Counted from the stretch's first letter, positions 1 through 14,700 are shown. The stretch is DNA of 64,000 bases from Lucifuga dentata (GCA_014773175.1 VXCM01000792.1:248001-312000); one strand, 5' to 3'. Numbers and translations: made by a program. The notes: a model not told the origin generated them from the letters alone.

Positions 1-1190
1 CACAGACATCAATAATTATTTTAGTGATATTTTAGAATGAATAGTCAGTGGTTGAGCTTAGCCTTTGGCTCATGAAACATTTAAGGATTGTCACGTGGTA
101 TCAAACTTTCTGTGATGTTTTCCATTTTTAATCAGAGTGAATTAGTTTGTTTTTCCAAAATGACTGGGATATCATTAAATATTATAGATGATATTAAATG
201 GAGGTGCTGACTTCTTAAATTTTAAGCCAGGTTTATTTTTTCACAATATGAGGGTAAGTTTCAGTATTGTACACATTGCTAATATTTCATACTCTCACCA
301 GTTTGATTTTGATTTTTTCTTTCATTTTTTTTCCCCCCGTTTTCTTAAACCGTCGAGTGCTGTTTATTAAATAAATGTATTCTTATTGTCTGTAGTATTA
401 CTAGTAGCTGCAGCTGATGACTGAATTACAGCTGGTGAGAAATTAGCAGATTCACTAGATTCCAGCAGAGGACACTGTTTCACCACAGGATTATACTGGT
501 ACACCAATTCACAATGTAAGTGTGAAAAAAGTTGATGCGTGCGTTTGTGTGTGTGTATTTGTGAGCATGTTATGAATTCATTACATTCTGGTCCATTTAT
601 TTTTGTTTAGTTTTTGGGATTAAACTCAGAATTATGGTTAATCTTAAAATTAGGAATAGGATAAATAAAGTTAGGATTGGAGGTAGCATATAACAAACTT
701 CAAGTATTTTTCTCTCCCCAAATTGAAACAGAAACTTTGAAATAAAATTCTTGTTCTATTCAAACCTCAAGAGATAATATTTTCAATTTGACAATTTCTC
801 CTCAAGATGGCAAGATTCTTTAAAAATAATGAACTATTTTTTACAAATTACTTTTTTATTTAATAATGTCTCTACAATTGTCAGTAATTATAGAGGGAAA
901 GGCTGAAAGGATTGCACTACTCACAAGTGTCAAATGAGGAGATACTTCTATGTATCTTTTATTCATGCTCAAAGTACTAAGTACACTTTATGTGACAGCA
1001 GGAATATGGGTCATTAAATTGAGTGGAATTCCCCTACAAGAGGCCAGCAGGTCATTATAGTTCAGTAAAGGTAATGGGTCTGGGAATGATATATATATAT
1101 CATTCACACACACACAAACATATACACACCATCTTCATTCGGCGGTTCTGGTGTCACATGCTGAGTCTGTGTTCAAGAGAGGCATGCACG

Positions 1191-1194
<4 letters not shown>

Positions 1195-1231
<37 letters not shown>
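1195..1231. repeat. (CA)n microsatellite
   Basis: An uninterrupted CA run in the downstream flank of slc45a4. Confidence 0.95.
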
Positions 1232-1234
<3 letters not shown>

Positions 1235-3875
1235 TTTCAGGTTCCTTCTCTGGTTTCTCTGTATGGAAAGAGATTTGACCCAGTGTGTGTGGTGTGTGTG
1301 ACAGAGAGATCTAATTGTGCAACAACAGACAAAATTTCCCAGCCTTCCTCTCCTTTCTCATGTGTTGACTGCACGGCATCATGGGTAAGCAGTCTGCTGC
1401 TTCTTAAGAGCTGACTAAGCTGTGTTTGCTCAGAAAAATGTTGAAGCAATTCTGAAAATGCAGACCAGCAGGTTACGTCACCTGCAGTCACATGGACAGC
1501 CGAGTTTAACACTAAACCTTGCTGTCTACAGCATTTTTATCTATTTACATATTATGTATATTATGTTCCAAATCTGCCTTTCTGATTCACAATCCTTCTG
1601 ATGTTTCATCTAATTTAGCTATAAAAAAAAAAGAGCATGAATTCAATTAAAAAAGTTGAACAAATAAAGGCAGAGTCATTGTGGCTTTGCTTCTGAACAG
1701 GTTTTAAAGGTGCATCCATACAGTGTTCATCCAGAGTCCTACATATGAAGGCTCAAGCATATTTACAGAACATAGAGATATATACAATCTTTATATAGAA
1801 AACAAAACTACTAACAAAATAATCATCTTTTTAATAGCAGCAAAAAAGAAGAAACTAAAAGAGAAAGAAGTATATTTACACCTTTTTTTTCAAATAACAA
1901 GGCATATTATATGTTAGAGTACACTGCACATACTTGCTTTCCCATTCTTTAAGTTTTTATCCGGATTTAACCTCTGAAAATCAAAGTATACTATAGGCAA
2001 CTTTCTGCTCCAGCAGTAACACACAGTTTTCTCAAGGTAGAGCCACAGGCAGGCAGAGTTTGGGCAGGTGGGACTGACTGCATGGCTGAAACAGCATCAC
2101 CATGTTGCCATGGTGACACGCCCAACATTTGAATCCCTGATCTGGTGGCACAGAAGCACCAGATATTCAATGACATCCACAGAGCGGGACAATGGAGCAA
2201 ACATGGCTGCTACTGAAAAGTGCAAAGAAACCAAACTCTCACCTGTGGCTCCATATAAAATTTAAGAAAAAGAAGAAAAAAAAAAAAAACAGAAATAAAC
2301 TGAAAAACCAGAAAACAAATTTCTAGTTAGAACATCCAAACGAAGACAACAATGACTCGTAAATAATCTCCGGTATTGCAGCCACAGATTTCAGAGTTGA
2401 GTGTAAACCAGCTGATTGCAAAGAACAGAGAACAATAACCAAACACAAACACTGAGATGACATTTTAACACACACTCACCTTTTCTTTAACATGTGCGCA
2501 ACCGTGAACGCACACACCCACACACTTACATACGACTGCTCACACACATTCCAGTAACATCTGTAACATCTCTCTCAAAACAAATAGAACTCTAAGAGTT
2601 TTACTTAATTCTTTTGGAAGCCAAGTGGAAGTGTCCTTTACAGACAAGAAAGCTTAAAAAATAAATATCCACAGTTTTTTTCTTCTTTTTGCAAGACAAT
2701 TGTACTATGTTATGTACTTTTTTACTTAGTATGTGCAAGTTCTGTGCAATGTCAGACCTCCTGGCTTATCAAACATCGAAACAAAAATGATTTCTACAGA
2801 AATCACTTTACATTCATTGACTCAAACGTAAAGTCAGCAGATGGAATCAAAAGTAAGAACTGGATCTCCCAGCAGGCCGAGTGAGAGGCCGTGCTATCTG
2901 AACATTCCAGAGTCTACGGTAAAAGGCTCGAGAAAATAAGGACAAAAACCCAAATCAAAGACTTTCCATCGCATTGGAACAGAAACGCCCAAGTTGCACT
3001 TCAAGTATTGGTGGTCTGCTGTTTCTACTACACTTTTAGCAACAAGTGTAGCTCCGATCAACACGCCCTTGTCTCATAGCAACAAGACACGTGTGCTGTC
3101 TGAAACTTCACTCATAAATGCAGGAAAGAAAAGGTCACATATTTAAGAGTGTGTACCGACACAGACCAAGTGCGATGCTTCAGCGTAAAGAGATTACATA
3201 TTGGATTTTACACATTAAGTTCAAACAAAAGACAAAATTTCCAGCCATGCATTAGAAAATATATCCCTGACCTAGGACAACAACGAAAGAGTGAGAGTGA
3301 ATTGTACAGAGTCATACTTTGGTGTTGCACACATGCATATTGGTGTTGTTGCATGCAAACCCCCAAGTCCAAAGTTGGTGTTTGTCCTGTTGTGTGTTTG
3401 TGTCCATTATTTATCCAGAAAATATTATTGCCTTAAAGGTTACAGAAGCATTTTAATCTCTATTTTCTTGTCTTTGTCGTTGTTCCATCCCTGCCTTTTT
3501 GTCCCAGCAGGGTCAACCCAGTAATATTCTGCTCTGGGACTGACTGAATGTACCTGAAAATATGGAAAGAATCTAAATTGGTAAAAATGCACCAACCCTC
3601 AACCAAGTGAACAAACAATTCAATCAATGAGGGAATTCTCCTCTAAAACAAATTTAAAAAAAAAACAAAAAAAACAGAGTTAAATGTCTTAATAAACACT
3701 CAGATATTAGAGAATAAAATGTCTCATCATTAGTAAATTAAGTGATTCGCTGCAGTTTCCTTTCCATTTGCATGTTTGACCCAAATCCACAAAGCAACCC
3801 TGGTCTGTCCGCACAACCATTCTCAGAAATACACAAACCTCACACTGTCCCCTCCCTCGCTGATTAACAGAGGCC

Positions 3876-3881
3876 TTTATT
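3876..3881 (-). terminator. Second candidate slc45a4 polyadenylation signal
   Basis: Exact AATAAA on the minus strand about 2.8 kb downstream of the stop. Mammalian SLC45A4 has a long 3' UTR (recalled), so a distal site is plausible. Confidence 0.25.
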
Positions 3882-4500
3882 GCAACAACTGATCTGATTT
3901 GTCAGAAAAAAAAAAAACAATAAAAAGCTGAACTTTCATTTCACCTTTCTAAGTTCAAGTTTCTTCTTACTGGCATTGTCTGCTACAAAAACATTCCAGC
4001 AATTAAGATTATTTAACCTTTTCGGTTTACACTCATTAGCAGTAAGAGGTTAGTTTTATATAACTAGCATGTTTCCCCTGTGTAGCTTTGTCAAAAATCT
4101 TTGACCGACTAACCGGCCTCATCAGCACTGGCACATGATGCGTATGTATAGATGATGACGCATCATCATTTCAGCAGTAGAGGCGAAATCCTCAAGTTTC
4201 ACTTCTTCAGTGCAAACGACTCCACTTACACCACAAGACGCAGCCTTTTTATGAAAGCCATATCGCATCCATCTTGTTACGCATTTTGTTAACCTAGTGT
4301 TAGGGATGCAAAGTGGTGTACTAGAAGCATCTCCAACAGACGATTAAATGAAAGTAGTTTAAGCTGTAAGCTTCTGGCAATTGATCAACTGATTTACTAC
4401 TCTTGATGATGATTTTGTTGATTTTCTGGAGACATAATTCCCAAAATTGAAGTTTCACTATACTCAGCTAGTTTTCTGAGTCAAATCTGCCTCCACTGTG

Positions 4501-4506
4501 TTTATT
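4501..4506 (-). terminator. Candidate slc45a4 polyadenylation signal AATAAA
   Basis: This is the first exact AATAAA I found on the transcribed strand downstream of the stop at 6670, giving a 3' UTR of about 2.2 kb. Another lies at 3876-3881, and an ATTAAA variant occurs earlier near 5966-5971. Which is used cannot be decided from sequence. Confidence 0.3.
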
Positions 4507-6669
4507 TTCAGTAAATCCAAAGTTTCTAAATTTATACAATTCAACCTCTACTACAATTCTAGTAATTCAAGGAAAAAAAGTAGAGTCTCCAGTTCTCTAT
4601 CTTTCTTGTGCTCCTCCTCATCCCTCCTCTCCTCCACATAAAGTAGGCACTCTGTTAACATCCATTCAGCTGTCTCTTATCATGCCACACAGATGTATGC
4701 AGCATCTGGAATCCTTTCATCTGCCCCTTAATCTCGATTCATTTGGCCCAGAGCACAACCAACAACAACAAAAACAACAACCAGGAACACACACGCATCA
4801 CTAAAATAGATCCTTTACTCCATCATGTTTCAATGCGGCATGGCCTACAAATACTCAAGATTCTGCTTCATGGACCCTCATTTTCTGCTTCCTTCTCTTG
4901 TCACCTTAAGACTGATTTCACTTGCTGTGTAGGTTCACGCAACAAAATTGACCCAGTTATAAGATAGAGGGATTAATTTAGCCTTTGTTGGATTGCAAGA
5001 GCTTTGGAACGTGATAATTCATGTAACTTTGCAATCAAAGTCTCCAGGATCTATTTTAATATTGTGGTGAGCCATCCTTGTGTCCCATTTCAGACATAAA
5101 GACCCAAGAGCACCAGGAAGCCCCATCCCACTGGTGCTCAGTAAAGAACAAATAAAACACCTCATAAGTCTTGCAGAGGATTTCAAACAATGATTTTTCT
5201 AACCGTGTTCTATTCAACACTTATTTCAACAATAGCTCAGATAACGTGATGTGTGCCAAGAGCAAGCAAAAAGAGAGGAAGAGACGACAAAAGACTCCAC
5301 ATCCCTCCTCTCCTCTGTTTGGTTTGTCTCTTCGCTGCTCCTGCAACGTGCAGCATGGAGGTTATTGTGATTATTTTAAACAACATCAGCATTATTCATT
5401 TTAAAACATTACTCGGAGTCCTCAACAGAACAGAGGATATAATTCTGGGATAGTAATGCCCTGTATACTGCACATATTGCCTCCTTATTTCCTCCTTCCT
5501 GGAATTTCACTCGATAATAGCCATCCATATTGTATCTTCTTTTTACAGTCAATGTATCATCTTTATGCCCGTACTCTACACCTGAGAGTAGGACGTTGCA
5601 AATTTGATGTAAACCATGTTCTTTGCCCTGGAACGAAGGGTGATTAAGGATCTTTGCAATCTTGTCAAGTTGAAAAGGGTGAAAACAAAACACTCTCAAA
5701 ACTTTTGGGGCTTCAAGATCAATAAATTTGCCCCAAGAACGAAGAATCAAAGCACTTCCAAAAGGAACCCAAAAGGAACACACAAGTTTTGGGTCCAGCC
5801 TTCAGAGTTTCAGAAAGCCACTTCCAAAGAGTCTTAAAGCTACTGCCGCAGAGAGTGCTGTAAAAGTCTCGCAAAGAAGAGTGTATGGGGGTTATTTTGG
5901 TGAACACGGCAGACGCCAAGTCAAACACACTCACATCCATCAGCTTCTGCACCACTGAGCAAAGATTTAATCAACCTGATCCCACGATGAGGGAGAGAGT
6001 TTCAGCATTTCCTAAAGAGTGCAGCTTTGAGGACCAACATGATTCAGGTGCTCATTCATATGTGTTGACCCAGATAAAGAATGTGTTTGTATATGTGAAG
6101 GTGTGTGTGTATCTGTGTGTGTGTGGGTCCCCTGAAGTTTCCTGTCCAGGTGGCTGCACAATAGCACCTCCTAGAGACCCTGAGAGAGAGAGACAGCTGT
6201 TTCTCTCCACAGCAATGACTGTATGTCCTCATTAAAACCAAAATGTAGTAATCACTCAGTTCTGGATGACCCTGATGGATGAAATGACTGTTGGCGACGT
6301 TAAGTGGAAGGACTTTTGGTAAATGATGGATCATCCCAGGGACCAAAATGATTTCTGGGTAGTTTGGTCGGGTGTTACACTGGTCCCATGGCAGACAGTT
6401 TCTTCAGCAAATAATGATACATTGAATCAGAGAAAACTAGTCAAAGCCAGAACAGAAGCCAAATCAAACCAGTAGGAACTGCACTGAACCAAGCTCACAT
6501 CAACGATCCTCCTTCTCTGTCTGCGTCTGTGAATTTTGTGAATTTCCAAGTGTGTTGTGCAATCTTTCCAATAAGCGGCCAGCACCATGTGGGTGAAGGT
6601 GCAGCCATAGGCCTCCATCGGCCGATTTGATCTGTTTTAGCATTAACCTGCAACTTGCTGTCTGACCAA

Positions 6670-6883
6670 TTACAGAGCAGACTCATTCTCCATGTGACAG
6701 GAAGTGGTGGTGGTGGTGGCGATGGTGGTGGCGGCCTTGCCCCCTTTGTTGAGTTTTAGGAAGCTGGGTTTCTCTATCACCCTGTTTTTGGTACATTCTG
6801 GTGTTGTCAAGGTCCGCTTCTCTGATGCTTTGGCCACTTCGCCTTCCCTGTCAATCACAAATAAAATCCCACCTATTTCAGGA
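6670..6883 (-). CDS. slc45a4: slc45a4 exon 15 (C-terminal tail, stop)
   Basis: Residues 828-898 and TAA at 6672-6670. A cytoplasmic tail with [15 protein letters not shown], a threonine-rich run from ACC/GCC triplets, and terminal MENESAL. The EKPxxLKL and terminal E-x-E-S motifs match mammalian SLC45A4. The acceptor is ACACAG|TCCTG, phase 2. Confidence 0.9.
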
Positions 6884-9800
6884 CTGTGTTTCAGGGAAAT
6901 AAAGTGGCTAACATGCAACAAATGATTAAACCCGGTAGTTTTCTCACCCATTGCCCGGAGTTGGGTAAATGACCAGGAAACATGCGGTGAGGAATCCGAG
7001 AAGGGAGCCCACAGAGGCCACAAGGGGAATGACACGAACACTGCCCACTGCTTCCACCACAGCACCCAGAGCTGAGGCCACTAAGATCTGACTAATGTAC
7101 ACCTACAAAACGACAAAGGATCAAAAACAAAACTGTACTGTTATATTGTTATAAACTATATTTGCTACATGTACAGAGAAGTGTCAGGCTGACTTAAAAA
7201 TGATGAAGGGTTAACTCCCACCTGGCAGGATAAGATGGCACAGTCGATACCAAAGCCTCTCCGGGAGTTTCCAGGACTGTGGTGGATGTACTGCAGGAGG
7301 CAGAGAGTTAATTAAAGACTCATCCTAATGATCTCTGTGTGCATCTTTATTTCTTAATTACCAGAAAAAGTCATATATCAAAGGTTACTTTTTGGATGTT
7401 GAAACAATCAATTATTTTGAGATGCTTCCAATTTAAATTAATGTGTGACTTGATAACAATTTCAAAACAGTTGTGTCAATACAAACAAGTTACAGAGAGA
7501 ATAAAGTTAAAAATTGTTCACCTACAGTACAACTTTTAACACCACTTTCCAGTGTCTATTGTCTGTACCTCTTTCATTTCATGGTATTGCCCAAGCAGAG
7601 CATAAGGACAGTAGGAGATACTCATGGAGATGATACCCATGCTGCTGATCATCGCCATGGCAACATACACATCAGGGAAGATTGCCATGACAGCAGTTCC
7701 TATAGAGGGAAAAGAGAGAGGCAGTCATTTCAAATACACACCTTGACCCAACATGATAGTCTATTCCAGGAGTTAATAGTTTTTCTAAGTCCTGCACAAG
7801 TTTGAAAAATAAGTTTCTTTGGCATGAAGCCCTACAGGTACGACTCTAATGTGTTACTATGGATTCCATTGCAGTCAAGGGCCTCCTCTCTTCCTATTCA
7901 ATTCCACTGTATTCCTGTTCTGTTCTTGTGGTTCATACCAATGGAGAATGCAAGCGTTCCCAGGATGTAAATGATCTTGATGCTCAGATCAAAGTTGTCC
8001 AAATACTTCTGAAGTAGAGCTGGATGGAGGGATGGAGAGTGAGGAGAGAGAGACAGAAAAACATTACTTGATTGCTGATTACCTGATGCATGTTTGTCTG
8101 TGTGATGAGTGTAAGAGGTGTGTGTATGTGTTGTTACCTGAGCATGCAGCAGCAGTCATGGCATATATAACCAGTCCCCAACATCCTATCTGAACTCCTT
8201 TGTGGTAATTATCCAGCGCTGTAGAGTTAGCAGGAGCCTGTTCGAGGAAGAAAGCAATATATAAGCTTTTATCTGAGCTGTGGAATAAGTAACAGAGAAA
8301 CTGTGAGTGTGTGTGTTTGTAGTCGGTGTTTCTCGTACGGTTGGATCTCCATTGTAAATGACTTGTCCCATGAAGTCGGTAAAGAAAACAGCTTCGGCAA
8401 TGATGGAGAACCAGGTGAGCAGGTGACAGGCACAGAGCCGGAGCAGCTCTGGAGGCATTTTCAGCATGGAGAGCCACAAAAGCTGTACAGTGGTCTCAAC
8501 CTGCGGGGGGGGGGGGNGGGGGGGGGGGGGAAGGACAAACAACATCCTTAAAAAAAGCCTTGAAGTTATTGAAACTAAACAAAAATTCTAAGAAATGGAG
8601 ATGTTAAACACTTAACCGACATGATTATCTGGTTGCCATGGTTACAGGCATCAGCACCAAAGATTGGAATTTCTTTACCAAACATAACTACATAGTAATA
8701 GCAGTAGTATTGTCATGTTGTATCCTGTGATTGAACTTTTTGTTCCATCCACTGCTTACCTCGCCCTCTTCGCTCTCTGTATCTCCGCTGGAGGAGTTGG
8801 TGTTTCCGCTGCGGTGCCTGTTTTTCTGTCTGTTCCTCCTCCTGTGTCGGGCCTCGACTTCATACAGGTCATTCATGCTGCGGGATGGCTTGATGAGAAA
8901 GGCGGCGTTGGCCCGGCGGTAGCGGTAGCGATGGCTCCCCACACGGCCGTAGTAAGAGAAGGTGCAGGATGGCTGGCGGTAGAAGGTGTGTCGGTGACGT
9001 GATTGGCGGACAGAGGCCCCAGTACTGGCAGCTGGAATAACAAATTATTAATCTTTCTGCTTCAGAGTACTCTATAGAATAAAGAGGTCAACAGTAACTA
9101 AGTTAATTTAATCAAGCACTGCACATAAGTACAACTTTGAGTACCTGTGTTAGGTAAATTATGAATGCGGGTCTTTAACGTGTAATGGAGTTTTTTGATT
9201 AAGGTGTTTGAAATGTTAATTTACACCAACATTAACAACAACATTAACATCAAAATAACCAGGAATGAATACCGACCTTTGACCATTCCAGCACGATGAG
9301 CCTGTCCTTTAGCACTCAGCCTGTTATCACTGGCACTAACGCTATCAGCATTAGTTACGCCAGCTAACAGCCGACCATTCAGTGTCCTCTGCTCATTAAG
9401 CTGGTTGTTAAGCAGGGCCTCCTGGCCATCGTCATTTTCCATTTCCTGTAAAAATGCAGAAAGGCGGGAAATCCTGGCAGCAGGAGCATGTGATTGGTGG
9501 TTGTTGTTTTGGGGGCGGAGCAGATCTTGGCTGCCAGCACTGCTGCTGCGTCTGATGTTGGCTGGCCGTGGAGGAGGAGAGCTGCGACTAAAGAAGGACA
9601 TATTTGTAGGAGGGGAGCAGCAATAGGGTGACAGGCGATCGGCGAAGATGGAGGGCTCTATCTGGCACAGGAACAACGCTTCATGGTCTAGGTGGTTGAG
9701 AGTGGCATCAGCCATGGCGAGAACACTGTCGCTTTTACCTAGAGAGAAAATGAGTGGAGGAGAGGGGTGATTAGATGAACTAGACTAACAAGTAAACTAA

Positions 9801-11737
9801 TGAGGTGAACTAATAGGTGAAATGTCCTTGCAGAATGGTGGGTGTCAACAAAAACCTGTACACACTTTAATTTCCATGACATAAGACTGAAAAACACTGA
9901 TAGGTGACATCAAATACCACTAAAGTAAAGAATAGTGTCTCTTATTCAAGGACTTTTGTAGGGACAGAGACAGATAGACACGGAATGAGGCTGATAAGCT
10001 GATTAGGAGATTTCCAAACTAAATCAAGTGTCCTAAAGTCATCATGATTAAAGCTGGTTAAATTCTCTAAATGCTTCTTTTCCTGTCTGCTTAACTTGGC
10101 AAGCACAGGACAAGCAAGTGAACGTACTTCTCACAAGTTCCATCTCGAGGAAGTCCATGTCCATATCTCCACACTCTGATTGGTCGTCACCATAAGGGTC
10201 ATAGAGGTCATAGCTGTCAATCGTTTCATCTTCTCCAATCATTTCCAGTTTGGGGGCAAGAAGTCCAGTCCTGCCATTAGAAGAAGGGTGGGGGTGGGTA
10301 GGCTCTGGACTCTCCTAAGGTTTAGAGAGTTAGAATAGTGCTTTAATATGTTTTAAGGACTTGAAACTGAATTTGAGCATGCACACACACACACACACAC
10401 AGTACCTGATCCAGTCTGTCTTGCTGAGGCGAGTACTGTTGCTCCTCAATGCTCAAGAGATGCAGCACGACAGAAACCGAGAAGAGGATGGCAGCGAAGA
10501 AGAACAGGATCTGCTCCTGGGATTTGAAAGCTGCGCCCAGGAAGGTGTGTGTCCAGTCGAGACCTCCAAGAGCATAACCAACTGCACCACCTAGACCTGC
10601 ATTCACACACACAGGTTAAGATTTACTTAACCGTAAACTGGATGAGAGGAGAAAGAAGAGAAGAACACAAGAGGCACAAGCACAGAAGGACAAAAAATGT
10701 TTTCATTCTCTCTTTGTGCATAATGTGCATTTATTCAACCACACAAACGAATCATTTTCAGTTATATGCATCAGTCACTGTTGACATGATCACGAATTTC
10801 AAAATTCATGGCACTGACAGAGAGTGTATTTGTATGGATGTGTGTTTGTGTGTGTGTGACAAACATCAGACATACCTGCAGAAGCAGCATGGATGTTGAG
10901 CGCCATGTCTTGCTCCTCTGTATCTGCCACGTCTAGCAGGTAAGCTCTGATTGGTCCTTCTGTAGCATCCGCGCAGAAATCCAATACCACCACCCCGAGG
11001 ACAGTAAGAACAATTCCTATTGGTTGTCTCCCCTGCTCATCACCCACTGACAGACCTGAAGGAGACAACTTTGATTTTAACATGCATTCAGTTATATATA
11101 TATATATATATGCATGTTTATAATTGAATACTTAAAAATTGTAGAAATTAGATAGCAATGCTGAATGATACTGATACATACTTCTCGCTCTTATTCGCTC
11201 TCTGAAACACACATTATCTGTCCCTGTCTCTCTCACACACACACGCACACACATACAGACAACAGTAGTTCACTGCTTATTTCCCATAATGCTTTGCTTG
11301 ATATTCGTGACCTTCCTTGTGTGCATTTATGTCTTACAGACTTAGTCTTCCACTAAAGCTGTACAATGTATGTTTGTGTCTTGAGGAAGAAAGTGAATGA
11401 AAAAGCATTCACAGTATTTTTGTGTGTGTGTGTGTGTGTGTGTGCGTGCGACAATGGAGTGGCGGCACAACTCACTAGCCTGGCAGACAGACAGGAAGTA
11501 AAATGCGATTGGTGGAGAGTGTGAGGCAAACAGGAAGCATTTCCCTGTGAACTGCCAGCTCCTGTGTTCCCATGTCAACACACACACAGACACACACAGG
11601 TTACTACAGCTTTCCCATGTCGCCCTGTGTTGTTCACACACAGTTATATATATCTTCATGTACACGCACTCTCTCTCTTTCTCACACAGATACAGGTCAC
11701 AGTTCCTTTCTAACCCTGATGTTGGCAAAGCTCTTGC

Positions 11738-11777
<40 letters not shown>

Positions 11778-14700
11778 GCTTATAGTTCTGATGCTGGTTA
11801 TTTATAACTGATTCATGAATTCATTCAATTTTATTCTATTTGTTCTTTTTCGAGACATTAATGCCCTGCACCCAAAAAGCTTGCAATGAAATGTAGACAT
11901 AGACTGCCATCATGCCATCTGTGAAAATGGTCTGATTACAAAAAAAACATGAAAAGAGATTAGTCTCAGCAGCAATCAAATTTCATGAAAGTCGACTGTC
12001 ATGCTCCATTGATATGATTTGTTAATTTGATTTGTTAAACAGATGAATTCAAATGTTAAATTATAGTTTTCACACTCATATTCAGTTGAATTAATGTACA
12101 CAAGATTCACTACTCATCATAGGCTAGGGGAAAAATACTTTCCACCAATCACAGGCAAGTGTTAGACTGCACCTTCTTCCTCTCTTGCAACTGTTTCTGT
12201 AAGTGTAATTCAGTAATAATTGCTTTTACTTTCCTTGCCAAACATAGCATCACATTGGCGCCAAGTTATTTCCATTTCACAGTTTAGTCAAATCAAACTG
12301 ACTTCAACATTGATTTTTTCTGTGCTAATTTTATTTGTAGAACACACCACCCATTTAGAGTATGTTGCTTGAATTATTTGCCAATATGCCCTTCAAGCAA
12401 GGACTGAGGCTGACGGGCCAAAGCCAATGTGGATGCCATTAGTATTGTTGAGAAAAACATCTGATGACACACAACCTTGGAACCAGTAATCAGCTGCCAT
12501 TACCCATCTCATGCAGGAAATGCTGCACTGACTTGCAATGTGTTCTTTCTTTTCACTAGCTAACAATTTCATCTGTGTTTCGACTGCAACCCCTCAGCTT
12601 TACAGCCAGAATCTCCATATTTCACTTTAGCAACATAGATTGCACGAACCAAAGAACTTTGTGTGTGTATGTGGATTTTTATCTGGTGGTTTGTGGCACT
12701 GCATCTGGAACTAAATATGCAGATAGTCCAGGGATCAATATCCATGCTGTATGTCTGACGGCTGATCAATAGTTTTGATTGGATGCATATGACCTTAGAA
12801 TGACATTTCACTGATGTAACAGGCTGTGTGTGGGGTGGACAAGGTTAACATCAATCTCCGTACATCATGGTCAGTTGGGAACAAAATGGAAGTGCATGCT
12901 GAACACAGTAAAGCAATTCACTTCCTACTGGATAATCTGAGGTGGTTTTGATAAAATAATTCAACAAACTAAATAATGGCATTTCCAGGCCAATATAGAA
13001 CAGTGGAAACACAGAGGTGGCAACCATTCTTCATAATATCAGATGGCAAATTTCTATTTGCATTTAGTTCAAAGCCTTTAGGCACCTATCAGTGATCCAT
13101 TGAGAAACAGTGCCACTCCAATCAGCGTTCCGATACAGAGAGCCAGGATGAATGGTCGTCTCCTCCCCCATCGCAGAGTGCAGCGATCGCTGGATGAACC
13201 GATCAGAGGAGTGAACACGAGGCCAAGAACTGGACTGAGGAACCATGTCAAACTGTAGTACTGTTCTGGAAGACCTGCAGACAGACAGATAGACAGATAG
13301 ATACGCGTTACAGACAGAGATGCAGAGAGGTGGAGAGAGAGAGAAGTCAAGTTACAAGTTAGATGTTAGCATTACTCAGATACAGTGAGAAAAAAATCAG
13401 AATTTAAAACACAATAAACATGGGAAATGTGACTGAGACGACATTTGACCAGCCGTCATGCTAACCAGCCAGTCTAGGTTCTTCTGTCAACCTCTATGGG
13501 GCAGATGTCACATGTTGTAGCAGCCCAAATAAGTTTGAATTAAATCCAGTATTTGTTTCATTGGAACCTGCTTTATTAACTCAAATAAATGTATGCATTT
13601 TATTTATTTATGAATGAGTAAAAGTGTAATCAACAAAATTACTTTAATCTACAACAAAAGGAAAGATAGTTATGAAGTATTCAGTTCCTGATATAAAATT
13701 TTGACAAATTACACCACAAATCATAAAGTCTCCCTGTTTAGCTAAATGGAATAGCCTGTGACCCATGTGCAATTCGCTGACTGAACACGCAGTGTTTTTT
13801 TTTTTTACTAAATTTTTTTTTTTACTAAAATCAAAGTTATTTTGAGCATGTTTTTCTTGTTAATGCATAAACAGGTTATAACAGGGCTTGACTGATACGT
13901 GTCATAAAACGACTTAAATCACTCAAAGGATCATGCTCTTTATTAATTTCACTCACAGAAAGAGAGAACCCACATCAAGTTGTTTACCTGATCCTTTGTT
14001 AATAAAAACTTAAGAGCCAATAAGGCAGCAGAGTTTAATCTTTCTAAAGCTTAAAGTAAATTAAATCAATTAAACATGGAAGAATAGACAAAGGAGTAAA
14101 CACAGTGCGGTGTCAGTGTAGTTACAGTACTATTAAAACACAGCAGGAAGGCCACAATTGCTTTTAGGTAGACAAGGTTTGGTTGCTGTCAAGGAGGAAC
14201 AAAAATCCTGCAGGACTCTTCTAGAATCAGGGCTGAGCCAGAATCTGTTTGCACTTCTGTAATAAAACGTTCTTACTTCCTGGAAATCTTAGAATGGAGC
14301 CAAGGATGTGGGGTTTCAGTCAGAAACAGTTTGGGGGGTTGACTCACGGCTTTGATAAAGACTGAACTGGAATGACCTTACCTGCCTGTGTGCCTGCATC
14401 ACTCCATGTAAGAAAGAGCTGTAAAGACTTATATGTTTTTATTATTCTACATGCAGAATATTCTAATCTATGATTGAAAGTTTGTCATTTGTTAAGTGTA
14501 GATTCTATTTTTCCAAGCCTTTTGTTATTGGCTGACAAATAAACTAATTAAAAAAAAAAATATTTAGTTGTTATTGATTAGTATAGCTTGTAAGGTATTG
14601 ACATGTGCGTGTGGTTTGCCTTTGAACTAATTGCCACCTTTGTGAAGTATGTACATATACTGTAGCATTACGAAAATATGCATGTTAGCTACCGCAGGGC

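Larger units (their letters stand above)
1..6669. other. Downstream flank of slc45a4, probable 3' UTR in its right-hand part
   Basis: No recognisable protein gene. The part just below 6669 has few simple repeats and is probably 3' UTR. Left of about 1.5 kb the sequence is AT-rich with a CA microsatellite at 1195-1231. A 124-codon open frame on minus at 5409-5783 matches nothing I recognise. Confidence 0.5.

Noticed and set aside
1023..1414. Plus-strand frames with long His/Thr runs
   Set aside because: They translate the CA microsatellite; no splice sites, family or start context.
8186..8545. Continuous frame across exon 9 and neighbouring introns
   Set aside because: The flanking parts are poly-Pro from the C run and intron; only 8339-8500 matches the family.
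10079..10127. Read-through past the exon 6 donor (frame runs on to 10048)
   Set aside because: The alternative donor CTT|GTGAG and the read-through break the phase; only AGAA|GTACG restores the family sequence.
11342..11811. Several overlapping 80-140 codon frames in slc45a4 intron 3
   Set aside because: All are translations of TG, TC and AC microsatellites.
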